From Chamaelirium japonicum (Eukaryota; Streptophyta; Magnoliopsida; Liliales; Melanthiaceae): a DNA stretch of 64,000 bases. The position numbers and the translations under genes are program-made. Positions 22,436 through 34,340 of the stretch are shown one piece after another. The DNA lies in assembly GCA_947650365.1 (NCBI GenBank), contig OX393555.1, forward strand, positions 81,349,995 through 81,413,994. The letters run 5' to 3'. The notes under the pieces are model-generated. The model was not told where the DNA came from. It saw only the letters and a program-made list of their open reading frames with translations, and made no database searches. How positions within the stretch are numbered: position 1 is the stretch's first letter; each line of letters opens with the position of its first letter.

Positions 22436-22549
22436 TCGTATTTTACTTATAGGGTAAGCTTACTTAGGGCGTAAGCAATCTATAGGAAAAGGGTCGTATA
22501 TTATTTATAGGATAAGCTTACTTAGGGCCTAAACAATCTATGGGAAACC
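22436..22549 (-). repeat. Tandem duplication inside an R cassette (D-block mark)
   Basis: GGGTCGTATTTTACTTATAG...GGGCGTAAGCAATCTATAGG is followed by a second GGGTCGTATATTATTTATAG copy, a duplication of about 57 bp that includes the TATA box. The same duplication is present at about 27,856-27,968 and 42,464-42,578, i.e. in each D block at the same place, so it predates their spread. Confidence 0.75.
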
Positions 22550-22599
22550 ATAATCCATGGGAAAGATCCGACGGTAGATTGTCATTCCATCGAACGATC

Positions 22600-23460
22600 T
22601 TATAACAGTTATAATGTTTTAAAATTTTTTAAAGAAAAATATATATTATTTTTAAGATAAAAAATTCGGATTACCTCATCTTACTTCTTTACTTCTTAAT
22701 ATTTAATTAATTTAATAAGTTTAATAAATTAAATTATTAAATAAATAAATAATTAAAAAAATAATTAATTATCTATATAATTATATAACTAAATTATTTA
22801 AATAATTTTTTATATTATTTAAATATTAAAAAAAAAATATTTAATTGATTATTTCAAAAAATATTATGTTTATTAAAAAAATAATTTCTTTTTTATATAT
22901 TCAAATAATTAACTAATTATTTAAATAATAAGTAAATAGTTATTGAATTATTTTTTAATTTTATTACTTAATTAAATAAATATTTTTTTTTAATTTCAAT
23001 TAATATTTCATAATTTAATAAATAAATTATTTAATTATCTAATGATATAACAATTTATTTTATTATTATTTATTTAACAATAAAATTATTTAATAATTAA
23101 ATTATTTATTTTTTTAGTAAATTTTCTATTTAATATATTTATTCACTAAATAAGTTTTTAAATATTCAAATAATTAACTAATTATTCCATTATTTCAAAA
23201 TAAAATAATATTTTAAAAAATAACTTATAAAATAAATTAATTAATTAATTATATTATTAAATCAATAATTTTTATTTAATAATTTAAATAATATAATCGT
23301 AATATAATTTAATTATTTAGTAATATAATAATAAATTAATTAATTAAATATTTAAAAAAAAATTTTACTTAGTAATTAATTATTAAATTATTTAAATTAT
23401 TAAATTATTTAATAATTAAATAAAAAATTAATTTATATAAAAAATATTTAGTAATATTAC
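22600..23460. repeat. AT island (~860 bp), longest type
   Basis: Begins after AACGATCTTATAACAGTTA...AAAATTCGGATTACCTCATC and ends at TACTATGATAATCATAATAA, then CGTTGAGATGATACTATTGAG. Nearly pure A/T with many AATTAAATAATT-like units. Full-size relatives: 28,030-28,900, 55,620-56,460 and (shorter) 42,640-43,265. Nothing gene-like seen. Confidence 0.85.
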
Positions 23461-23469
23461 TATGATAAT

Positions 23470-26400
23470 CATAATAACGTTGAGATGATACTATTGAGAA
23501 GTAGAGTTTTGGAATTGAGATTCTTTTTTACTTCACACCAATACCCCTGGCCAATGGCTTGAGCAAGACTTCTCCATTTTTCTCTCTTCATTTATCGCTC
23601 CGTTCTCTTCTCTCTTATTCTCTATCTTCTTTGGAGTTATGGAATTTAGATTCCTTCTTACTTCACACCTATACTCGTGGCAAATGGACTGGAGCAGGAC
23701 TTCTTCTCTCTTCTTTCTTTGTTTATCTCTCTGTTCTCTTCTCACTCCTTCAATCTCTTCTGTTTTTGTTTCTTTTTATGTTTTTTTGAGACTAGTCTGC
23801 TAGGTTCGATATGTTTGGACTGATAACGTATTGTGAGATAGGAGATTACTTATTTATTTTATTTATTTCAATTAATATTTCTTTAAATATTATAAAGTAT
23901 ATCATTTCTTTAAATATTTAAATAGTATCATCTCAATATTATTATTTAAATATTAAATTATAAAATATTACATAATTATTAAATAATTTATATAAATTTA
24001 TGAGCATAAAAAATATTTTATTTCTCTTCTTCTTCTTTATTTATCTCTCCGTTCTCTTCTCTCTTCTTCTCTCTCTTTTGTCTTCGTTTCTCGTATCGTT
24101 TTCTTATGACTGGTCGGCTGGGCTCGATATGTTCATGCTGATAACGTGTTGTGAGAAGAGAGAATATAACAGAAAGATAAATGATAAGAGAAGAGAGAAG
24201 TCTTACTCCAGTCCATTCGCCTAGGGTATAGGTGTAAAGTAAAAGGGAATCTAAATTCCAAAACTCTACTTCTCAATAATATAATTAAATCTCTTTATTC
24301 TCGTCTCTCTTCTCCCAAGGAATAAGGTTTCCTATAGATTGCTTAGGCTCTAAGTAAGCTTACCCTATAAATAATATACGACCCCTTTAGGGTGGGGCAT
24401 ATTTGGCATCTCTCTCTTTCTCCCATCTCACAATACGTTATTAACACGAACATGTCGAGCCCAGCCGAGGAGTCGTAAGAAAACGGAAAGAGAAACAAAG
24501 ACAAAAGAGAGAGAATAAAAGAGAAAAAAATAAAGAGATAAATAAAGAGAGAAAAGATAAGAAGTCCTGCTCCAGTCCATTCACCATGGATATAGGTGTG
24601 AAGTAAGAAGAAATCTAAATTCCAAAACTCCACTTCTCAATAATACCATCTCAATTTTCTTATGATTATCATAATAAATTCCAAAACTCTCTTCGTTTTA
24701 ATTAAACAATTAATTTAATTTAAAAAATTATAGTTAGATTATCAGTATGAAAAGAGAAGAATTCCTGCTCCAGTCCATTAGCCACGGGTATAGGTGTGAA
24801 GTTAGAAGGAATCTAAATTACAAAACTTTACTTCTCAATATTTATATGACACCTTTAGGAAAGGGCATATTTGATAGATCTCTCTTTCTTTCACCTCACA
24901 ACACCTTATCAGCACGAACATGTCGAGCCTAGCCTACAAGTCACAAGAAAACAGAAAGAGAAATGAAGATAAAAGAGAGAAAAAGAAAGGAGAGAAAACA
25001 GAGTGAGAAACGACGACAGAAGGGTGAGAAAAAGAGAGAAGAGAACGAAAGGATAAACGAAGAGAGAAGAAGTCCTGCTCCAGGCTATTGGCCACGGAAA
25101 TAGGTGTGAAGTTAGAAGGAATCTAAATTCAAAAACTCAACTTCTAAATATTTATATGACCTTTTTAGGGTGGGGCACATTTGACGACTTTCTCATTCTC
25201 CCATCTCACAATACGTTATCAGTAGGAACATGTCGAGCCCAGCTGACTAGTTATAAGAAAACAGAAAGAGAAACAAAGTCAGAAGAGAGAATAAGAGAGA
25301 ATAGAACGAAGAGATAAACGAAGATAGAAGAGAGAAGAAGTCTTGCTCCAGTCTATTAACTATGGGTTTATGTATGAAGTAAGAAGTAATCTAAATTTCA
25401 AAACTCCACTTCTCAATAATATAATTTACTCTCTCTATTCTTTTCTCTCTTCTCCTACGGATTAGGGTTTATCATAGCCTGAAGCATGCTTACCCTATAA
25501 ATAATAAATAATTTATGACCTCTTTAGGGTGGGGCACGTTTGATGGCTCTCTCTTTCGCTTATCTCACAACACATTATCAGCACGAATATATTGAGCCCA
25601 ACTGACCAGTCGTAAGAAAACAGATTGAGAAACAAAGACAAAAGTGAAGTTTTGAAATTTAGATTCCTTCTTACTTCACACCTATACCCATAGCCAATGA
25701 CTTGGAGCAGGATTTCTTCTCTCTTCTTATTTTATTTATCTCTCCATTCTTTTTTCTCTTCTTCTCTCTTTTCTGTGGAGTTTTTGAATTTAGATTCCTT
25801 CTTACTTCACACCTATACTCGTGGTCAATAGACTTGGGCAGAACTTCTTCTTTCTTCGTTTATCTCTCCGTCCTCTTCTTTCTTCTTCTCTCTCTTCTAT
25901 CTTTGTTTCTCTTTTTGTTTTCTTTTGACTGGTTTGCTGGGTATGATATATTCGTACTAATAACGTGTTGTGAGATGGGAGAAAGAGAGAACCATCACAC
26001 GTGCCGCACCCTAAAGGGGTCGTATAAATATTGAGAAGTGTAGTTTTAGAATTTAGATTGCTTCTTACTTCACACCTATACCCGTAGTGAATGGACTGGA
26101 GTAGGACTTCTTATCTCTTTTCTCTTTGTTTATCTCTCCATTCTTTTCTTTTTTTTTCTCTCTCTTTTGTCTTTATTTCTCTCTCTGTTTTCTTGTGACT
26201 AGTCGGTTGGACTTGACATGTTCAAGCTGATAACGTGTTGTTAGAAGAGAGAAGGGAAGCTAAATAAAATATTATAAATCTCTCTAGTTTGTAATAATTA
26301 AATAGAAATCTGTCCTTATCTTGTCTATCTTTTGTGGAGTTTTGGAATTTAGATTCCCTTTTACTTTACACTTATACCCGTGGCCAATGGACTGCAGTAG

Positions 26401-28905
26401 GACTTTTTCTCTCTTCTCTTTTTGTTTATCTCTACGTTCTCTTCTCTATTCTTCTCTTTCTTCTCTGTTCTCTTTTCTCTTATTTTCTCTCATCTGTGGA
26501 GTTTTGGAATTTAGATTCTTTCTTACTTCACACCTATACTCGTGGCCAATGGACTGGAGCATGACTTCTTCTCCCCTTCTCTCTTGGTTTAACTCTCTGT
26601 TCTCTTTTCTCTTCTACCTAAATAATTTAATAAAATAATATAATTATTTAATTAAGAGAGAAATGAAGACAAAAGAGAGAGAAGAAGAGAAAAGATAACG
26701 AAGAGATAAACGAAGAGAGAAGATAGTAGAAGTCCTACTCTAGTCCATTTGCCATAGGTATAGATGTGAAGTAAGAAGGAATCTAAATTCCAAAACTACA
26801 TAGAAGAGAGAGAAGAAGAGAGAAGAGAACGGAGAGATAAACGAAGACATAAGTGGAGTTTTGGAATTTAGATTCCTTCTTACTTCACACCTATACCCGT
26901 GGATAATGGACTAGAGCAGGACTTATTCTCTCTTCATTTATCTTTCTGTTATCTTCGCTCTTTTTCTCTCTTCTGTGGAGTTTTGGAATTTAGATTCCTT
27001 CTTACTTCACACCTATACCCGTGGCCAATGGATTGGAGCAGGACTTCTTCTCCTTCTATCTTTGTTTATGTCTTAGTTCTTTTTTCTTTTCTTCTCTCTC
27101 TTCTGTCTTCATTTCTCTCTTCATTTTCTTGCGACTAGTTGGCAGGCTTGACATATTCGTGGTGCTGATAACGTATTGTGAGATGGGATAAAGAGAGATT
27201 CATCAAACATGCCCCACCCTAAAGTGGTCGTATAAATATTAAGAAGTGAAGTTTTGGAATTTAGATTCCTTCTTACTTCATACCTATTTAATATTTAAAT
27301 AAATAATTAATTTAATTAAAAAAATTATAGTAATATTACTATGATAGTCATAATAACGTTGAGATGAGATTATTGAGAAGTGGAGTTTTAGAATTTAGAT
27401 TCCTTCTTACTTCACATATATACCCATGGCCAATGTACTAGAGCAGGACTTCTTCTCTCTTCTCTCTTTGTTTATCTCTTCTCTCTTCTTTCTTCTTCTC
27501 TCTCTTCTGTCTTTGTTTCTCTCTCTGATTTCTTGTGACTTGTTGTCTAGGCTCGATATTTTCGTACTGATAACATGTTGTGAGATGAGAGAAAGAAAAG
27601 AATGAAGAGATTTAATTATATTATAGAGATGTGGAGTTTTGGACTTCAGATTCCTTCTTATGTTATACCTATACCTGTGGCCAAAAGACTGGAGCAGGAT
27701 TTCTTCTTTTTTCTTTCTTCGTTTATCTCTTCATTCTCTTTTCTCTTCTTTCTCTTCTATCTCTATTTCTTAATCCGTTTTTTTGTGACTTTTCGGCTGG
27801 GCTCGATATATTCGTGCTGAAAAAAGAGAGAGCCATCAAACGAGCCCCACCATAAAGGGGACGTATATTATTTATAGGGTAAGCTTATTTTGGGCCTAAG
27901 CAATCTATGGGAAAGGGGTCTTATATTATTTATAGGGTAAGTTTACTTAAGGCCTAAGCAATCTATGGGAAACCCTAATCCATGTGAGAGATCCGATGAT
28001 AGATAGCCTTCTCATTGAACGATCACATAACAGTTGTAATGTCTTAAATTTTTATAAAGAAAAATATTAATTATTTTTAAAGTAAAAAATTCAGATGTGA
28101 CTCATCTTTCTTCATTACTTCCTATTATTTAATTAATTTAATTAGTTTAATAAATTAAATAATTAAATAAATATTTAATTATATATATATTTAAATAACT
28201 AAATTATTTAAATTATTAATTTATTATTCAAATATTAAAATAAATAAATATTTATTTTTTATTTAAAAAAATATATTTTTAATTAAAACAATTATTATTT
28301 ATATATTCAAATAATTAACTAATTATTTAAATAATTAGTAAATAGTTATTAAATTATTTTTTTATTTTATTACTTAATTAAATAATTAATTTTTTAATTA
28401 ATTATAATTAATTTTTCATAATTTAGTAAAATATTTATTTAATTATTTAATTACATTAAAATTTACTTTATTATTATTTATTTAAATATTAAATTATTTA
28501 ATAGTTAAATTATTTATTTGTTTTAGTAATAATCTATTTAATATATTTCTTCACTAAATAAGGTTTTAAATATTTCAATAATTAACTAATTATTTAATTA
28601 TTTAAAAATAAAATTAAATTTCATGAAATAACTAATAAAAAAATAATTAGTTAAATATATAATCTAAAAATTATTTATTTATTTAATAATTTAAATAAAT
28701 AAATAGTTACCTTGTTTAAATATTTAATAATATAATAATAATAAATAAATTGAATGAAATATTTAAATAAGTAAATAAATTAATTATTTTACTAAAAAAT
28801 TATTTATTAAATTTTTTAAATTATTAAATTATTTAATATATAAATAAATAATTAATTTAATTAAAAAAGTTATTGTAATATTATTATGATAATCATAATA
28901 ACGTT
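23470..28905 (+). repeat. Block D2, second unit of the ~6-kb higher-order repeat
   Basis: Anchors: 23808R, 24121R, 24421F, 24735 core fragment, 24895F, 25201F, 25561F, 25945R, 26211R, marker ATAAAATATTATAAATCT at about 26,270, one or two shortened R modules, 27148R, 27551R, 27801R, duplicated cassette piece, AT island to 28,900. Matches D1 anchor for anchor; only the 131-bp patch is shorter. A special junction CACACC/TATTTAATATTTAAATAA at about 27,285 is shared with the block ending at 43.27 kb (about 42,113) and not with D1. Confidence 0.8.
28030..28900. repeat. AT island (~870 bp)
   Basis: Same type and borders as 22,600-23,460 (entry CAGATGTGACTCATC, exit GATAATCATAATAACGTTAAG). Confidence 0.85.
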
Positions 28906-30880
28906 AAGATAATACTATTGAGAAGTAGAGTTTTGAAATTTAGATTCCTTCTTTTTTCACACCTATACCCATGGCCAATGGACTTGAGTATGGCTTCTTC
29001 TCTCTTTTTTCTTCATTTATCTCTCCGTTCTTTTCTCTTTTCTTCTCTCTCTTCTGTGGAGTTTTGGAATTTAGATTCCTTCTTATTTCACACATATAAC
29101 TGTGGCCAATGGATTGGAGTAGGACTTTTTCTCTCTTCTCTCTTCGTTTTTTTCTCTCTTCTGCTCTCTCTTCTGTCTTCGTTTTTCTCTCTATTTTCTT
29201 ATGACTGGTCGGCTGGGCTCGACATGTTTGTGTTGATAATATATTGTGAGATGGGAGAAAGAGAGAGCCGTCAAACGTGCCCCACCCTAAAGGGGTCATA
29301 TATTATTTATAGGGTAAACTTACTTAGGGCCTAAGCAATCTATAGGAAACCCTAACACATGGGAGAAGAGAGAAGATAACGGAGAGATCTAATTATATTA
29401 TTGAGATGTGGAGTATTGGAATTTAGATTTCTTCTTACTTTACACCTATAACAGTGGCGAATGGACTGGAGTAGGACTTCTTCTCTCTTCTCTCTTTATT
29501 TATCTCTCCATTCACTTCTCTCTACTGCTCTCTCTTCTGTCTTCGTTTCTCTCTATGTTCTGCTGAGAACGTGTTATGAGATAGGAGATTGCTTAATTAT
29601 TTTATTTATTTTATTTTTTTAATTAATATTTTCTTAAATATTATAGAATATATCGTTTCTTTAAATATTTATATAGTATCATCTCAATGTTATTATTTAA
29701 ATATTTAAATAATTTATATAAATTTATAAGTATGAAAAATATTTTATTTATCTTCTTTTCTCTTTATTTATCTCTCTGTTCTCTTTTTTCTTATTCTTTC
29801 TTTTCTGTCTTTGTTTCTTACACCGTTTTCTTATGACTGGTCAACTGGGCTCGACATGTTTATGCTGATAACATATAGTGAGAAGAGAGAAGAATAGAGA
29901 AGAGAACGGAGAGATAAACAAAGAGAGAAAAGAGAAGAAGTTCCACTCCAGTCCATTCGCTATGGGTATAGGTGTGAAGTGAGAAGAAATCTAAATTCTA
30001 AAACTCCACTTGTAATTAATATAATTAAATCTCTTCGTTCTTTTCTCTCTTCTCCTATGTATTAGGGTTATCGATAGATTGTTTAGGTCTTAAGTAATCT
30101 TACCCTATAAATACTATACGACCCCTTTAAGGTGGGGCACGTTTGACGACTCTCTCTTTCTCTCATCGCACAACACGTTATCAATACGAGCATATTGAGC
30201 CCAATCGACCAGTCAGAAGAAAACGGAGAGAGAACCGAAGACAGAAGAGAGAGAAGAAGAGAGAAGAGAAGAGAGAGATAAACGAAGACAGAAGAGAGAA
30301 GAATTCTTGCTTCAGTCCATTAGCCTCGGGTATAGGTGTGAAGTAAGAAGGAATCTAAATTCTAAAACACCAATTCTAAATATTTATATGATCCCTTTAG
30401 GGTGGGGCACGTTTGACGTCTCTTTCTTTTTCCCATCTCACAATACATTATCAGCACAAACATATTGAGCCCAGCCGACCAGTTACAAGAAAACAGAGAG
30501 AGAAACGAAGACAAAAGAGAGAGAAGAACAGAGAAAAGAACAGAAAGATAAACAAAGAGAGAAGTGAAAAGAAGTCATGATGCAGTCTATTGGCCACGGG
30601 TATAGATATGAAGTAAGAAGGCATCTAAATTCTAAAACTCTATTTCTCAATAATATAATTTAATCTCTCCGTTCTCTTGTCTCTTCTCCCATGGATTAGG
30701 GTTTCCTATATATTGCTTAGGCCCTAAGTAAGCTTACCCTATAAATAATATATGACCTCTTTAGGGTGGGGTACGTTTGGTGACTCTCTCTTTCTCCTAT
30801 TTCACAACACGTTATCTGCACGAATATATCGAGCCCAGCCGACCAATCGCGAGAAAACGGAGAGAGAAACGAAGACAGAA
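28905..30880 (+). repeat. Block D3, partial third unit
   Basis: Anchors 29218R, 29555R (core damaged), 29851R, 30170F, 30435F, 30801F follow the D order, with the AT spacer at 29,582-29,757. It lacks the core-fragment junction of D1, D2 and D4, and stops where the right arm of the giant inverted repeat begins. Confidence 0.65.
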
Positions 30881-31316
30881 GTAGAGTTTTAGAATTTAGA
30901 TTCCTTCTTACTTCACACCTATACCCGTGGCTAATAGACTAGAGAAGGACTTATTCTCTCTTCTCTCTTTGTTTATATCTCTGTTCTCTTCTCTTTTCTT
31001 TTTTCTCTTTTGTCTTTGTTTCTCTTACCGTTTTCTTATGAATTGTCGGCGGGGCTGGACATGTTCGTGTTGATAAAGTGTTGTGAGATGGGAGTAAAAG
31101 AGAGCCGTCAAACATTTTCCACCCTAAAAGGGTTGTATAAATATTAAAAAGTGGAGTTTTGGAATTTAGATTCTTTCTTACTTCACACCTATACCCGTGG
31201 CCAATAGACTGGAGTAGGACTTCTTCTCTCTTCTCTCTTCATTTATCTCTTCGTTCTCTTCTTATTTCATCCCTCTCTTTTATAGAGTTTTGGAATTTAG
31301 ATTATTTGACCCAGCA

Positions 31317-31432
<116 letters not shown>

Positions 31433-32433
31433 TTCTAACTTCACACCTATACCCATATGAGAAGAGACAATTTAAATAATTAATTCTTTGTTCTTTTCTT
31501 TCTCTTTTGTCTTCGTTTCTCTCTTTGTTTACTTGTGACTGGTCGGTTGGGCTAGATATGTTCGTGTTGATAACATATTATTAGATGGGAGAAAGAGAAA
31601 GCGTCAAACATGCCCCACCCTAAAGGGGTCATATTTTATTTATAGGGTAAGCTTACTTAGGGCCTAAACAATCTATGAAAAACCCTAATCCATAGGAGAA
31701 GAGAGAAGAGAACGGAGAGATTTAATTATATTATTGAGAAGTAGAGTTTTGAAATTTAGATTCTTTCTTATTTCATACCTATACCCATGGCGAATGGACT
31801 AGGGCAGGACTTCTTCTCTCTGCTCTATTCGTTTATCTCACTGTTTTCTTCTTTCTTCATCTTTCTCTTCTGTCTTTGTTTTTGTCTTTTTTTTCTTATG
31901 ACTGGTCAGCTGGGCTCGATATATTCATGCAAATAACATATTGTGAGATGGGAGAAAGAGAGAATCATCAAACGTGCCCCACGCTAATTAGATTTCTTCT
32001 TACTTCACACCTATACCCATGGCCAATGGGTTGGAGCAGGACTTCTTCTATCTTCTCTCTTTGTTTATTTCCCCATCTCTTCTCGCTTCTTCTCTCTCTT
32101 CTGTCTTCCTTTCTCTTTCTATTTTCTTATGACTGGTCGGATGGGCTCGATATATTCGTGCTAATAACGTGTTTTATGATGAAGAAAAAGTGGGTCGTTA
32201 AATATACCCCACCCTAAAGGGGTCATATAAATATTGAGAAGTGGAGTTTTGAAATTTAGATTCTTTCTTACTTTATACTTATATCAGTAGTGAATGGACT
32301 AGAGTAGGACTTCTTCTCTCTTCTCTTTTTATTTATCTCTCCGTTCTCTTCTTTTTTTTCTCTCTTTTGTCTTCGTTTCTCTCTGTTTTCTTGTGACTGG
32401 TCGGTTGGGCTCGACATGTTTATGCTGATAGCG

Positions 32434-32601
32434 TATTGTGAGATGAGAGAAAGAGAAAGCCATCAAACGTGCTCCACCCAAAATAGGTCATATATTATTT
32501 ATAGGGTAAGCTTACTTAGAACCAAAGAAATCTATAGGAAATCCTAATCCATAGGAGAGATCCGATGGTGGATAGCCATCCGATCGAACGATCTCAAAAT
32601 A
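32434..32601 (-). repeat. 168-bp LTR-like cassette, R orientation
   Basis: Plus strand TATTGTGAGA ... TCTCAAAATA. With 33,163-33,314 (same orientation, outer end truncated at CCGATC) it forms the mirror image of the TRIM-like element at 14,932-15,807, flanking the AT island 32,602-33,065. Confidence 0.7.
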
Positions 32602-33065
32602 GTTATAATATTTTTAAATTTTTAATAAAAAATATAAATTCTTTTTAAAGCAAAAAATTCGGGTGTGCCTCATCTTTCTTTTTTACTTCCTATTTTTTAA
32701 TTAATTTAATTTATTTAATAAATTAAATAAGTAAATAATTAAATAAATATTTAATTATCTATATAACTAAATATTTAAATTATTCAAATAATTTATTTAT
32801 TATTTAAATAATAAAATATATATTATTAATATGATTATTTAAAAAAAATTAAGTTATTTAAAAAAACATTTTATAATTTATATATTCAAATATAAAATAG
32901 TTATTAAATTAATATTCAAATAATAAGTAAATAGTTATTAAATTAATATTTTATTTTATTATTTAATTAAATAAATAAATTTTTAGTTTATTTTAATCAA
33001 TATTTTATAATTTAATAATTTTTTTTAATTATTTAATTATATAGTAATTTATTTAAATTATTATT
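32602..33065. repeat. AT island between two R cassettes
   Basis: Enters through AAATTCGGGTGTGCCTCATC and exits at TTTTGAACTATATCTTCTTC. Complement of 15,175-15,545 but about 90 bp longer. Confidence 0.8.
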
Positions 33066-34189
33066 TTTTGAACTATATCTTCTTCTCTCTCTTCTGTCTT
33101 TGTTTCTCTCTCCGTTTTTTTATGACTGGTCGGTTGGGCTCGACATGTTCGTACTAATAATGTGTTGTGAGATGGAAGAAAGAGAGAGCCATCAAACATG
33201 CCCCACCCTAAATAGATCGTATATTATTTATAGGGTAAGCTTACTTAGGGCCTAAGCAATCTATGGGAAATCCTAATCTATGGGAGAGATCCGATGGTGG
33301 ACAGCCATCCGATCTAAGGTACCCCAACTTAAAGGGGTCGTATTAATCATTTATTTAAATAATTATTAAATAAATTCTCTTAATTAGTAAGCTTACCTTA
33401 TAAATATTTAATTATATATAATTGATTATCGTCACGGGTATAGGTATGAAGTAAGAAGGAATTTAAATTCTAAAACTCCACTTCTCAGTAGTATCATCTC
33501 AACGTTATTATGATTATCATAGTAATATTACTATAATTTTTTTAATTAAATTAATTATTTATTTATTTATTAAATAATGTAAATAATTTAATAATTAAGT
33601 TTACTAATTAACGTGTTGTGAGATGGGAGAAAGAGAGAGCCATAAAACTTGCTCCACCCTAAAGGGGTCATATAATATAATTAAATCTTTTCGTTCTCTT
33701 CTCTCTTCTCCCATGGATTAAGGTTTCCCATAGATTGTTTAGGCCATAAGTAAGCTTACCCTATAAATAATAAACGACCACTTTAAGGTGGGACACATTT
33801 GACGGCTCTCTCTTTCTCTCATCTCACAACACTTACCCTATAAATAATATATGACCCTTTAGAGTAGGGCACATTTAATGGCTCTCCCTTTCTCCCATCT
33901 CACAACATGTTATCAGCACGATAATATTTAGCCCAGCCGACCAGTCACAAGAAAATGGAGAGAGAAATAAAGACAGAAGAGGAGTTTTGGAATTTAGATT
34001 CCTTCTTACTTCACACTTATACCCGTGGTCAATGGACTAGAGCAGGACTTCTCTCTTCTCTCTTTATTTATCTCTCAGTTCTTTTCTTTCTTCTTCTCTC
34101 TCATCTCTCCGAAGAGAGAAGAGAAAAGAAGTATTTCTATAATCCATTCGCTATGGGTACATGTAAGAAGTAAGAAGTAATCTAAATTC

Positions 34190-34340
34190 CAAAACTCCAC
34201 AGAAGAGAGAAGAAGAGAGAATAGAACGAAGAGATAAACGAAGACAGAAGAGAGAGATACGACTAGTCGGCTGGGCTTGATAGTAAGAAGTGGCATACCC
34301 GAATTGCTTAGGCCCTAAGTTCAAATATTAAGAGATACCC
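34190..34340. repeat. Composite junction shared by all three block copies
   Basis: CAGCCGACTAGTCG-type R fragment, then GATAGTAAGAAGTGGCATAC, CCGAATTGCTTAGGCCCTAA and GTTCAAATATT. The same composite is at 58,745-58,900 and, complemented, at 14,090-14,250. It combines pieces that are never adjacent in ordinary units, so it is a good marker of common descent. Confidence 0.85.

Larger units (their letters stand above)
17640..23470 (+). repeat. Block D1, first unit of a ~6-kb higher-order repeat
   Basis: Anchors: 17801R, 18110R, 18421F, 18735 (core fragment in TAACATTATCAGCATGAA), 18891F, 19201F, 19455F, 19841R, 20111R, the marker ATAAAATAATATAAATCT at about 20,158, a 131-bp tandem patch, 22115R, 22360R, a duplicated cassette piece, then an AT island to 23,460. 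The same series repeats in D2 at an offset of 6,000-6,100 bp. A spacer of about 180 bp of AT-rich DNA (17,835-18,020) reading ATTATAAAGTATATCATT separates the first two R cores. Confidence 0.8.
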
